Assembly (NCBI GenBank): GCA_027946555.1
Contig: JAPEVC010000164.1
Location: 19,917-83,916 of the forward strand
From: Gnomoniopsis sp. IMI 355080
Taxonomy: Eukaryota > Ascomycota > Sordariomycetes > Diaporthales > Gnomoniaceae
Direction of reading: 5' to 3'
DNA: 64,000 nucleotides
A model generated the notes under the pieces. It was not told where the DNA came from. It saw only the letters and a list, made by a program, of their open reading frames with translations, and made no database searches. Made by a program: the position numbers and the translations under genes. How positions within the stretch are numbered: the stretch's first letter is position 1; every line of letters starts with the position of its first letter. Of this stretch, positions 34,880 through 44,577 are shown in pieces.

Positions 34880-37178
34880 ATGTCAAGCAACACCATGAGA
34901 GGTACGCCCAGTCGCGGGCCCGGCGATGGTCGTGGACGCATCCCCACGTTCAACCATTCTCCAGCGCCTGGCTCTGGCATCCCCCGACCTGTGCTTGAGC
35001 CCCAGCGCGAAAGCTATGCTGCTAATAGCGAAGTAGGCGGCTCCTCAACCGTCAGCGCAAGCCGACAGAAGCAGTCCAAGAGAGATGAGGTGAGTGCTTT
35101 GCTCTTGTCATTCGCCACCTTGCCGCGTGTGTCGCACCGTTGCGCAAACAAAGCCTTTCGCTGAGTCCTTGTGACTCGACTTGACGCCTGGCTGCGTCTC
35201 GTCATGTCTTCACCACCCCGCATTTGCCTCCCCATTTCTCATACAGGCTCTCGATTGCATATCTGACACGCTGAGCATTCTAGGCCATCCGACGCAAGAT
35301 GGAGAACGATCTCTCCAAGAAGAAGCACCTCAGTGGCAAGGCTCGACACTCGCGCAAAGCTCCGCCCGGCACCGTCCTCGCCCTGAAACCCAGCCAGGCC
35401 CTACAGATCAAGCCACAGACCACCGTTGCCGAGGCTGCACAGCTGATGGCTGCCAAGAGAGAGGATTGTGTGCTGGTGACCGACGACGACGATAGGATCG
35501 CGGGTATCTTCACCGCCAAGGATCTGGCATTCCGTGTTGTCGGTGCTGGCCTCAAGCCCGTCAACATCACCATTGCTGAGATCATGACCAAGAACCCCCT
35601 TTGCGCTCGGACCGATACCAGTGCTACTGATGCGCTCGACCTCATGGTGCGGAAGGGATTCCGCCACTTGCCTGTTATGGACGAGAATCAGGACATTTCG
35701 GGTATTCTCGACATCACAAAGTGTTTTTACGATGCCATGGAGAAGTTGGAGCGCGCCTATGCTTCTTCCAGGAAGTTGTACGATGCGCTCGAGGGTGTCC
35801 AATCTGAGCTAGGATCCAGCCAACCGCAACAGATTATTCAATACGTTGAGGCTCTACGGATGAAAATGTCAGGCCCAACCCTCGAGTCGGTTCTGAATGG
35901 CGAGCCGCCCGTCACTGTCAGCGTCCGGACTTCAGTAAAGGAGGCTGCGCACCTAATGAAGGAGAATCACACGACTGCTGTGTTGGTCACCGATAACGGA
36001 TCCATCACTGGTATCTTCACCAGTAAGGACGTCGTTCTCCGTGTCATCGCCCCAGGACTGGACCCGGCCACCTGCAGTGTCGTCCGGGTGATGACACCTC
36101 ACCCTGACTTTGCGTCTATTGACATGAGCATTCAGGCTGCTCTCCGAAAGATGCACGGTAGGTCTTTCTGTGATTCGCTTTTGCTTGATTCATACTGATC
36201 ATTACTGCAGATGGCCACTATCTCAATCTCCCTGTCATGAACGAAGGTGGCGAGATTGTTGGCATGGTCGACGTGCTCAAGCTTACCTATGCAACTCTCG
36301 AGCAAGTGAACGGCATGTCCACCACGGACAGCGAAGGTCCTGCTTGGAACAAATTTTGGCTGTCCCTCGACGACAACGAAACCGAGTCCATGCTCTCGGG
36401 CGATGGCACTCGCCACGGCCACAGCGCTCTAGGTTCGCGATCGCTCATGTCCCCTGATATGGGTAGGGACCGTATTTTGGACAGTGTCGCACCTGGTGAC
36501 TCGGCTTCGCATGCAGGTGTAGAGTCTCCACCACATAGTGCTCTCGCCCACTCTCCCGAGCTACCGCCGAGCGAAATACCCTTCCCCTTCAAGTTCAAGG
36601 CCCCCAGCGGTCGCGTCCACCGTCTGCAGGTCATCGCTGCACATGGCATGGACGCCTTCGTCGCGAATGTGATCTCGAAGCTTGGGGCTGAGGTTGATGC
36701 AATCGGTGGTTCGCCTACAGTAGAGGATGGCCACCTGTCCAGCAACGGATTCGCCATCAGCTATCTGGATGATGAGGGCGACTCTGTTTCTATTACGACC
36801 GATCAGGATCTGCTGGAGGCCATCCTGCTTGCCCGCCAAAGCCACCATGATAAGGTGGACCTCTTTGTGCACGACCCAGAGAAGCCCCCGGTCGCGCAGG
36901 CGCCTACGCCTTTACCCGAACCGATTGTCGCCCCCACCCCGCCCGCCTCCTCAGTGTTGCGTGAGCGCAGTAGGCGCCACTATGATGGCGAGGAGGACAG
37001 CGAGGAGGAGGAAGATGACTACTCGCCGCGTCGTGGTCGTCGCCAACGCAACAGGAACGCCCAGCCCGAGCAGGTCATTGCGGGTGTACCCAACGAGCTT
37101 CTTCTCCCAGGTGCGATTGCAACGCTGGCGGTGGTCATTGTTGCGACCTTCACTATTGGACGGTTGACTAGTCGGTAG
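34880..37178 (+). CDS. Four-CBS plus PB1 domain protein with C-terminal membrane anchor
   Basis: Exons 34880..35089, 35284..36157 and 36211..37178 give 683 residues. Intron 1 is long for this window (194 nt, GTGAGT...CATTCTAG); intron 2 is 53 nt with branch TACTGAT. Two CBS pairs lie at about residues 95-215 and 275-410, with repeated signatures CVLVTDDDDRIAGIFTAKDL, GFRHLPVMDENQDISGILD, AVLVTDNGSITGIFTSKDV and YLNLPVMNEGGEIVGMVDV. Such pairs bind adenosyl ligands. A PB1 domain (about 486-573; FPFKFKAPSGRVHRLQVI then SISYLDDEGDSVSITTDQDL) mediates protein pairing. The last 25 residues, LLLPGAIATLAVVIVATF and neighbours, form one membrane helix, making this a likely tail-anchored protein. The architecture matches the fission-yeast Mug70 family; its function is unknown to me. 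Confidence 0.88.
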
Positions 37179-38654
37179 ACGAAAGGAATGCATGGCAGTA
37201 TTTGCGATTGATGATTATCAGAACAGTGCGAGAAGACGGAATTTAGGCATGTCGATATCCCTTTCAGCAGGCGTTTCGTTTCCTGTTTCCGATCGCCTTA
37301 CATAGATCTAAGCCTGTAGAGAGAAGCGGTACCCAGGTCGAATATCAGAAGTAGTAGTGGCGTTGCTTTACACATTGCGTTAAAGTCTCTGTTTGGGACA
37401 CGTACTTGCATTTTTCACGAGCGAATTATTTGTGCCCCATGATATACTGGCTAGGCATAAAGAACGCCTCCAATACTGACTGCAGTAGTAGAGAGTTCGT
37501 GAAATCCACCCAATGAAATAAGTCTACTGGTCACTTATTGACGTGTCCCAAGATCTGTCCGCTCCAGAAATTCCTTGACTCACCCATAGCATAACAACAT
37601 CAACACCACTTACAGTTATCTGCGGGAAGCTGTCGCACGATTTCCTTGCGACAATGCGTGGCTTGATGGTCAGGGGCACATGACAACAAGGGCACTAACA
37701 TCAAGTACGCAGTCCTCCGCGAGGACGACGTGGGGAAGCTAGCACGCAGCGGCGAAGCTGTCTTTTCTGATTTTGAGGCCAAAGATATCAAAGACCGAAG
37801 CAAAGTCCGACAGTTCCGCACAAGCTCTCGGCAGTCGCGTAGAGCATATGGCTGCTGATCACTATCCTGGGTTGCGCGGGGCCAGCACCTCCCAGTCACG
37901 CCGATCGAGATTTATGACGCTAGGCTACGTGTTGTGCGCCCTGCTTATCTATATACCTGTGGTGGACGTTGTATGAGGCGGTACCATGTCGCGGCCTGGG
38001 TAATTTGACGTTGCGTCGGCTGGAGAGCGTGTCGCGTGGCGGGTGTGTTTTGGTGGCTACGATGGCAGCGCCTTTGTTGGGCGAGCTTGATATGTCCTCC
38101 GTTGCTTTGGCTGGGCAAGCATTACAAGTCACCAAGTTGGTTCAAGTCGCTGTGTAAGGTCTTGTAGGGCGATGAGGTCGCTACCAAGCGCGTGCTATGA
38201 TGCGGTTGTCTGGTTGGTTGCTTTGCCTCTTTCTGATACCTATTACCTACCCACTTCGGTCGTAATACCTGGTTGGTTTATATGGCAGTGAAAATAAACG
38301 AGGGTGACGTTTGGGAATAAATTGGACGTTTTAGGTATTTGTGGTGAAGGTGCGTTGCCGCGTCTGCAAAAACATGACATTCGCATTTACTTATTCTTCT
38401 TCTATTCTCTTCGTATTTAAGACTAAGGCTCTATATCCTGTATACTCAGTCCGACACAGCAGCCACTGAACTCGGTAATTTCTTGATATGGAGAGGGGAG
38501 GTGACAGCCACCAACCTGGAAACATCAAAATCTTTTTTTGCCAGCCCATATCAGACAGATCGTGTACTGGCTGTATTACAATCCTCCCTCTCAAAACGTG
38601 CCATTCATCAAACTTGGGCAGCAATAATCAGCAACGCAGTCGCGTATATTCACG
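37179..38654. other. Intergenic region after the CBS-PB1 gene
   Basis: There are no open frames above about 100 codons and no recognisable domain. It should contain the CBS-PB1 3' UTR and the promoter of the small ORF at 38,655. The composition is ordinary. Confidence 0.35.
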
Positions 38655-38807
38655 ATGCCGGACAACAACGCTGCGATCATCCTAACGCTCATCCTCGTCT
38701 TCCTCCTCATCGCCTTTGCTGGCTATCACGCGCGCAACTGGATCAAGACCTTCACCCATACCCTCGTGCAGGCCAAGGCCGCTCGGCAGGCAGAGAGCGA
38801 GGTGTAA
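38655..38807 (+). CDS. Candidate 50-residue single-pass membrane microprotein
   Basis: An ATG in fair context (CACGATGC) opens 50 codons, MPDNNAAIILTLILVFLLIA at the start and QAKAARQAESEV at the end, stopping at TAA. Residues 7-24 form a clean membrane helix; the following 26 residues are basic and amphipathic with Trp and several Ala. The organisation (short polar N-terminus, one helix, charged tail) is that of a real microprotein rather than random sequence, and codons are C-ending as in nearby genes. A GTACGC downstream of the stop could be a 3'-UTR intron donor. I do not recognise a named family. It could be noise; RNA or homologues would decide. Confidence 0.5.
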   Translation: MPDNNAAIILTLILVFLLIAFAGYHARNWIKTFTHTLVQAKAARQAESEV

Positions 38808-39785
38808 AAGCACCCAGGTACGCAACTTTCCTACCCGATGTATGATTTCCATAAGTGCTAACGAAAGCTACATTCGGGGACAGCGTCTGACCTGTGACAG
38901 ACTCTTCTTCGATGGAAGGTAATACAAAGGAGGAGCAAGAAATGAGACGACAATTCTGTGCTCAATCTAGAAATCTACACAACGCCACAAGCGATAGACA
39001 TTAGTCACCATTCAGGACCTGCTCTCGAGATTCGCGTGGTGGAGACACTTGACAACGACCCTTCTCCATTCAGCCATGCGATTGCATGCCCGCACTCTGG
39101 ATGAAAGGCGGGGATTTCTGTTTAGGTACTCGAGGTCGGTCATTTGGGCATAACGGGGCGTGAAGCATGTGTTGGGAGCCCTGTACTACTCAGTGTTGGG
39201 GTGGAAGACGCTGGGCAGACGTGCGGTACCACACATCACCTGCATCCTCAAATTCTTTAGTGAAGCCCAGGGTTTGGGTGATGGTGTCAAAATCAGGATG
39301 AAAGCTGCTAGAAGGAGTAGGAAAAGCTGAAAGAAACGAAGAGCAGACGGTGGCTGCCTGCATATGTTCTTACCAGGTATTGACCACTTAGAAAAGATAT
39401 TTGCAAACGGGGCATTCCAACGTCATTTGGCCTCAATCCCCATGAACTCAGGCTCTCATTTTCCTATTTATACCACATCTTCATGGTGTGTCTTTTGACA
39501 TCTGCGTGATTTCTCATTTGACAGCGAGTCTTTGGTCACCCTCTATCATCGAGACAAAGTTGGGGTTTCCAGGCAGACCACTTCGACTTCCCCCACAACG
39601 ACCCTGCAGCCTACCTCCTCCTTCCTGTTTGTTTTTGGACCTTCCCAAGATACTTCTGTATTCCCACTGCCAACCTCATCCTACCTGCAACATAGTTTTT
39701 AAGTCAATCAGCCCCAATCTCACAATCATCAAGCTCCTTCACTTCCTTCACAACCCAAACGCCCCTAGCCGGTCGACAGCTCGAA
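38808..39785. promoter_or_regulatory. Promoter and leader of the 39.8-kb gene
   Basis: About 980 bp without a gene. A TATTTATACC element lies near 39,468, followed from about 39,585 to 39,780 by a C/T-rich tract with little G, the usual look of a strongly transcribed fungal gene leader. No other structure is seen. Confidence 0.4.
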
Positions 39786-41032
39786 ATGGCGACCTGGAAC
39801 TCGAATTCTGGCGAGGGTTGGGGCGACGGAGGTGCTGTCGACGTTGAGATCCCTGACGTGGCCGCGGACTCGGCCTATGCCAGCATCGACAGCAACGAGG
39901 AGGACAAGAAGCCCCAGCGCATCCGCAAGAAGGAGATCGAGCAGTGAGTCCCTACCGCAACCCTCTCCATGTTATCACCTTGAACACTTCTTGCATCTTC
40001 CCGTAGTAAGCTTTGTGGCTGATGTACCATCCCTCTCACCAAATACAGACTACAGAGTGACCGCAATGAGGGAGACAAGGAGAAGTTCATCTCCATCTGG
40101 CAGCGCGCCGGCAAGAACAAGCCTCTGCTCGAGTTCATGCCCAAATTCTCCCGCGGTGCCGTTATCGTCTTCAGCGAGGTCTGGAAGAAGCAGCTCGGTG
40201 GCAGCGGTGCTGCCTTGATCATTGAGGACGACTATCTTGAGCCCTACAAGCGCATCCTGGAGTGGATTGAGCTCTGTGTCGACGAGGGCAACGATGTCAA
40301 GTTCCCAGAGGTAAGCAATATCTACTAAATGTGGTTATCTCCACTCCATGGTCGTGTCCTCGGGTGATAACCTAGCTCTCAACGCAGATCATCAACACCG
40401 ACAACGCTCTGCACCTGCTCCTGGACATCATCAATGTTGCCGACCGCCTCAAGATTCCCGAGATGTCTCTGCAGGCTCACCTGAAGAAGGCCGCCATCAA
40501 GTACGCTCGGCACAGCCTCATCGACATTGACTACATCGAGCGTATCTATGACGAGCACAGCTCCCAGTATCTGGGTGTCTCTGAGCCTTTGCGCGAGGCT
40601 GCTGCCGCCAGCATCTTTGAGCATTGGTGGAATGGCGTCCTTGACGGCGCTGATTACGATGACTACTGCTCCTACCTCGAGCAGATGCGGGCTAAGTTTC
40701 CGAAGCTGGATGAGGATCTGAACAAGCGTTTCGACGACAAGAAGGAGTACGTCCTAAAGAAGCGTGAGGAGAAGCGCGAGGAGAGGCGTCAGGGTCGCGC
40801 CAGTGGTAACAACGGCTACCGTGGCAGCTCGGCCGCCGATTACCCAGAGGTCAAGGGCCCTGATGGTGGATGGAGTGATGCTCTCGCCACTGTTGGTGAG
40901 GACCACGCCGGAGAGTGGAACGCTACGACCGCTGCTGCAGCTGGTTTCAATGTTTCTGCTGGCGAGTGGGGCCTTGATGAGCTAGTCAAGACCGACGACT
41001 GGGCTGAGGCTGATACTGGTGGTTCCTGGTAA
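39786..41032 (+). CDS. Conserved-looking fungal protein, possibly BTB-like fold
   Basis: Three exons (39786..39943, 40049..40310, 40388..41032) encode 354 residues; donors are GTGAGT and GTAAGC. The start MATWNSNSGEGWGDGG and the end WAEADTGGSW are Gly/Trp/Asp-rich and mirror one another. The middle (about residues 65-190) is helical: KFISIWQRAGKNKPLLEFM, FSRGAVIVFSEVWKKQLG, YKRILEWIELCVDEG, and LHLLLDIINVADRLKIPEM. The order of a small strand-helix unit, an 'EDD...ILEWIELC' segment and a helical tail recalls BTB/POZ-type fungal proteins, but the match is loose and inferred. A charged helix (KKEYVLKKREEKREERRQGR) precedes an Ala/Gly-rich tail. Codon use is strongly C-biased and the leader is pyrimidine-rich, suggesting high expression. 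No function is assigned. Confidence 0.78.
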
Positions 41033-42005
41033 GATGCTCACAACAGTCTCGGGTCCCGTGCAAATTGTCCTGCAACCCACATCTCAGCTTCGAGTGCGTT
41101 GAGCCGATAATGATCTTTCCAAGCGACGTCTATCGATGAGGAACACAGCATGGCGGGTTCAAAGAAGACACTTCTGACAGGGTTCCAATGTCTTGACGAC
41201 AGATGTAAGAGGGAGGAGGAAGATGGTTCTATTGCCGTGTCTGATTGATTTAAGTTGTCTGAGCTGCGTCCAGGTGAAGGAGGACACTTGCATTCACGCA
41301 ATCTTTGCTATCGAAAACACGAGTAATGAGCATCAGCTGCCTCTTCGCAGGATAGACTCACGAATGAATGGGTTTATGGCAAGATTTCAGGCTACAAGAG
41401 TGCCAACCAAAGCATCGTGACGTTCATCGCTGACGAATCTCCAGCCACTCCATCAGTAGATTCTTCGCCACACGATGTGAAGTGCATGGAGTACTTGTTG
41501 TGATAAAAGTCAAGAAAGACGATGTCGTCGGCCCTAAGCTCCGCCAGAGGCGCAGCCGCGCGGCTTGTGGGGGCAAGCTCGGAAGAGCGTCCACGGTTCA
41601 AGGTGGCTTTGCGTTTCTTTTTTGGCGGCTCCACAAACATCGCCTTCTACAAGGATATTCCCCAGATTTAACAAACCCGACCCGAGGCCGAAGCAGGAAA
41701 AGTTCCAAGAATGCGTTGCAGGATCGGACAAATTTAGGTTGGGCGAAGTCTGGCAGATCATTTTTGGACGTCATGCGTAGGGGGGCCCCTTTTTTTTTTT
41801 TTTTGGTATGCGTCTTGGATCCGTTCCTTGGATATAAATAGTGATACCCAATGGCCAGATTGAACTTGGCTTTTCTGAGAATTTGATATTACAGAAGTCG
41901 ACCAAGCAAAAGGCCAATACTGAATTACATTCTTCTCAAGCAAAACAAGAATCTTCACCTTACTACAACATCATCGAGTTACAGCACACAAAACAATCAA
42001 TCAAA
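41033..42005. promoter_or_regulatory. Intergenic region and TATA promoter of the His-rich gene
   Basis: It contains the 3' UTR of the previous gene, a T homopolymer of about 17 at 41,790-41,806, and a consensus TATAAATA at 41,833-41,840. The TATA box is 166 nt before the ATG at 42,006, leaving room for a leader of about 130 nt that is A/C-rich with CAA strings. This is the clearest TATA box in the window and suggests regulated, inducible transcription. Confidence 0.55.
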
Positions 42006-42473
42006 ATGCACCACCATCATCCGCCAGGCCCTCCCCACGAGCACGGCCATCATCATGGTCACCACCACGGTGGCCCACCACCACCTCCTCCACCACCGGC
42101 TCACTACCAGCCCAGTCATCACCACGGTCCGCCGAGACCACACTCGCCCCCGGGCGGACCGGGGCACCACCATCACCACGCAGCACCACCACCACCGCCA
42201 AGAGCGCTGGTGCCAGAGTTTCATCACGGAGGGAAACAACATCATGGAGCAGTCGGGAAGTTGATTGACCTTGCGGGGTTCAAAGGCCATCACCATGGAC
42301 ATGGACATGGACATGGTGGTATGGGGCCTGGCATGGGAATGGGAGGCCCGGGCGGTCCGGGTGGTCCGGGCGGTTTCAATGGGCACGGAGGTCCGGGAGG
42401 ATTCGGAGGTCCTGGAGGTCCCGGAGGTCCTGGTGGGCCTGGCGGGCCTGGAGGCCCAGGTGGGAGATGGTAA
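42006..42473 (+). CDS. Histidine/glycine/proline-rich low-complexity protein
   Basis: A single exon of 155 residues with no cysteine and about 33 histidines. It has three parts. Residues 1-75 alternate His runs with Pro runs and Gly (HHHGHHHGG, PPPPPPPP, HHHHH). Residues 76-95 hold the only ordinary sequence, GAVGKLIDLAGFKG. Residues 96-155 begin HHHGHGHGHGG and end as Gly-Gly-Pro repeats to GGRW. There is no signal peptide. His-rich clusters bind Zn, Ni or Cu, and such proteins can be intrinsically disordered and condense; both are inferences. The TATA box upstream supports a real gene, as does the clean ATG and the lack of stops, though the repeat nature means openness alone proves little. 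No homologous family is recognised. Confidence 0.65.
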   Translation: MHHHHPPGPPHEHGHHHGHHHGGPPPPPPPPAHYQPSHHHGPPRPHSPPGGPGHHHHHAAPPPPPRALVPEFHHGGKQHHGAVGKLIDLAGFKGHHHGHGHGHGGMGPGMGMGGPGGPGGPGGFNGHGGPGGFGGPGGPGGPGGPGGPGGPGGRW

Positions 42474-43347
42474 AGGGTTTGAGTTTGTGAGATGATGTAG
42501 GAGGGCATGCGTTATGGAGTTCACGAGATCACAAGTGCTGTGGTGTGCATATTGGGCGTTTGGGATACTGTTTTTCGGGAGATGTGGCCGGTTTGCTGCG
42601 GAATTATGACACGTTTCACTTTGATATCCAAGAGCTCATGCCATCATCATGAAAACAAAATAAAACACATTTTTGGACAACAGGATATGTTATTAGGGCG
42701 ATGAAGTAACAGTGCATACTTTGAGTAATACGATGGGGTGATTGAAGTGCGCAAACATAACTTTTTCGAATAAACACAAGCAGAGACATTTTGATTGCCA
42801 GCTAAATTTTCTGTAATCTTGAGGGATTTGTATCACAGCAGCAGTAAGGATGAGTACTCTACTGATGACTTTGGATATTTGCCTACGTTGACTTGCGCTA
42901 CCAAACCTTGGAAAGTAACCAAAAATAGAAATTGAACCCCCTTGTTCCATGTGTGCATATGCACAAGGTCTCTTTTCCCCTTAACAAAACCACCAATGCT
43001 ATCATGGGCTGCAGCCGATACGAATCGGAGAGATAGAGGTCGAGGATATAACGACGGAATGCAAGAGCAGCTGCTATAAGTCGGAATTAAGCAGCCGAGT
43101 AATGATGCGGAGGTAGGCACACTGATTCGAGAATTAGTCCAACTGAGAGTCATACTCTCGCTTGAAGATGAGCGAGCCAGATGGGGAGGCGCATTGAAAA
43201 AAAAGGTCCCAGTAACTTCGTCCTCACCCCAATTTACTGCAACCGCTGGTTAAGGTAGCACAAGTCACTCCTGTGCTCATATCCTCCACTAAACCACACC
43301 AGCTTGATAAACCCCCCGCAAGCTCTCCGAATTCTCCATATTCGTCC
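42474..43347. other. Convergent intergenic region between the two low-complexity genes
   Basis: These 870 bp hold both 3' ends. AT content is higher than in the neighbouring genes. Short minus-strand frames (85-106 codons) show nothing recognisable. Confidence 0.35.
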
Positions 43348-44577
43348 CTATTTGGCAGCTTTGAAAATTGCAAGCTCCGCGTGAGTTGGGTGAATATCGT
43401 CTCGCGCAATCTCAGCTTCCTCTTTGTCGTCCTCCTCGTCCTTCTCCTCAGCCTTGTCCGAGCTCTTACTGAAATCCTTGAGACGATCCTCAACGATCTC
43501 GTTGGCAGCAACTTCCATCTCTATGGCTGTAAGGATCATAGAATCCAAAAGACGGCAGATTCTACCCTTCTGGGATGACCCATTGATTTCGGGACGGGCA
43601 TCTGCAGCCACGGAGAGGTCACTCGCGGTCGTTGCTTGCTGGAGGTCCCCGGCGACACACTCTCGAAACTTGCCCATCTCCCTCTGCCTTCTGCACACCG
43701 CCTCCCGCATCTCCCACAGCCTGCCCCGGCCCTTTCCCGCCTTCCCGAGTCCCATTCCACAGTTGGTCCGGCACTTCTCCAGGGCTTTCTTTTGGCGCCA
43801 GTCCTGTGCCTCAGCTATGAGCTCGATGTTGTCAAAGCGCGATGCATCAACCAGAGCGGCCTGTTGGACGATATCCTTCAGCTCCTGTGCCTGGATTTTG
43901 ACGGCCTCGGCACAGGATAGCATGAGACGGACCACCCTGGAAAGTCTGCGGATGTGAGCGCAATTTTGACTCAACGGCTGAGGTGGTGGTGGTGTACATG
44001 ACAAATTACGGCCTGTCTGAGAGCCATATGCTGGTTTTTTGCCATTCCAAAAGACATTCTGGGTGCCTTGGACATTGTTTACTGTTGATGGTGGTGGTGG
44101 GAATCCCTGCATATAAGGATTTGGTGGGTTCCACATACCATGAACAGGTTGCTGATAACCAGCATACTGTTGGTAGGGTTGAGGTTGGAGAGGCTGGGGA
44201 TGGTATTGAGGTTGGAAAGGAGGAAGATGGTGTTGTAGATGAGCAGGATGCGGGTGATATTGAGGTTGGAAAGGCTGGGGATGGTATTGATGACCAGCAG
44301 GCTGTTGATACGGTTGAGGCTGGAAAGGCTGAGGATGATATTGAGGTAGGACAGGTTGGGAATGGTATTGATGACCACCTGCAGCAGGCTGTTGATAGGG
44401 TTGAGAATGGAAAAGCTGAGGATTATTTTGAGGTTGGAAAGGCTGGGGATGGTATTGATAACCGCCTGCACCAGGCTGTTGATAAGGCTGAGAATGGAAA
44501 TGCTGAGGATGATTTTGAGGTAGGACAGCCTGGGGGTGGTGTTGAGTATAGACTGGTAAACGCTGATCGGAAACCAT
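43348..44577 (-). CDS. Gln/Pro/His/Tyr-rich prion-like protein with helical C-terminus
   Basis: One exon of 409 residues. The first 180 or so are repeats built from QPYQQP, QYHPQPFQPQ and HSQP blocks in units of 27-29 residues; the C-terminal 200 are non-repetitive, helical and charged (RRLSRVVRLMLSCAEAVKIQ, LLDSMILTAIEMEVAANEIV) and end in an acidic, Lys-rich tail. The non-repetitive C-terminus is the main reason to believe this frame, since the repeat itself is also open on the other strand and in a second minus frame. Low-complexity Q/P/H/Y tracts of this kind occur in RNA-granule and prion-like proteins; the function here is unknown. Its promoter side faces the SDR gene across 964 bp. Confidence 0.65.
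   Translation of the reverse strand: MVSDQRLPVYTQHHPQAVLPQNHPQHFHSQPYQQPGAGGYQYHPQPFQPQNNPQLFHSQPYQQPAAGGHQYHSQPVLPQYHPQPFQPQPYQQPAGHQYHPQPFQPQYHPHPAHLQHHLPPFQPQYHPQPLQPQPYQQYAGYQQPVHGMWNPPNPYMQGFPPPPSTVNNVQGTQNVFWNGKKPAYGSQTGRNLSCTPPPPQPLSQNCAHIRRLSRVVRLMLSCAEAVKIQAQELKDIVQQAALVDASRFDNIELIAEAQDWRQKKALEKCRTNCGMGLGKAGKGRGRLWEMREAVCRRQREMGKFRECVAGDLQQATTASDLSVAADARPEINGSSQKGRICRLLDSMILTAIEMEVAANEIVEDRLKDFSKSSDKAEEKDEEDDKEEAEIARDDIHPTHAELAIFKAAK
44150..44550. repeat. Minisatellite coding the Q/P/H/Y repeats (81-87 nt units)
   Basis: Read on +, a TTGAGGTTGGAAAGGCTG-type string returns with unit starts at 44,259, 44,340, 44,427 and 44,514, i.e. periods of 81, 87 and 87 nt, all multiples of three. 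Shorter 27-nt-like sub-units are visible at the left end. Unit differences are mostly substitutions, so length changes have kept the minus-strand frame. Confidence 0.8.

Noticed and set aside
42290..42508. Collagen-like GPP repeats on minus
   Set aside because: The complement of Gly-Gly-Pro codons reads Pro-Pro-Gly; this is a shadow of the His/Gly/Pro gene.
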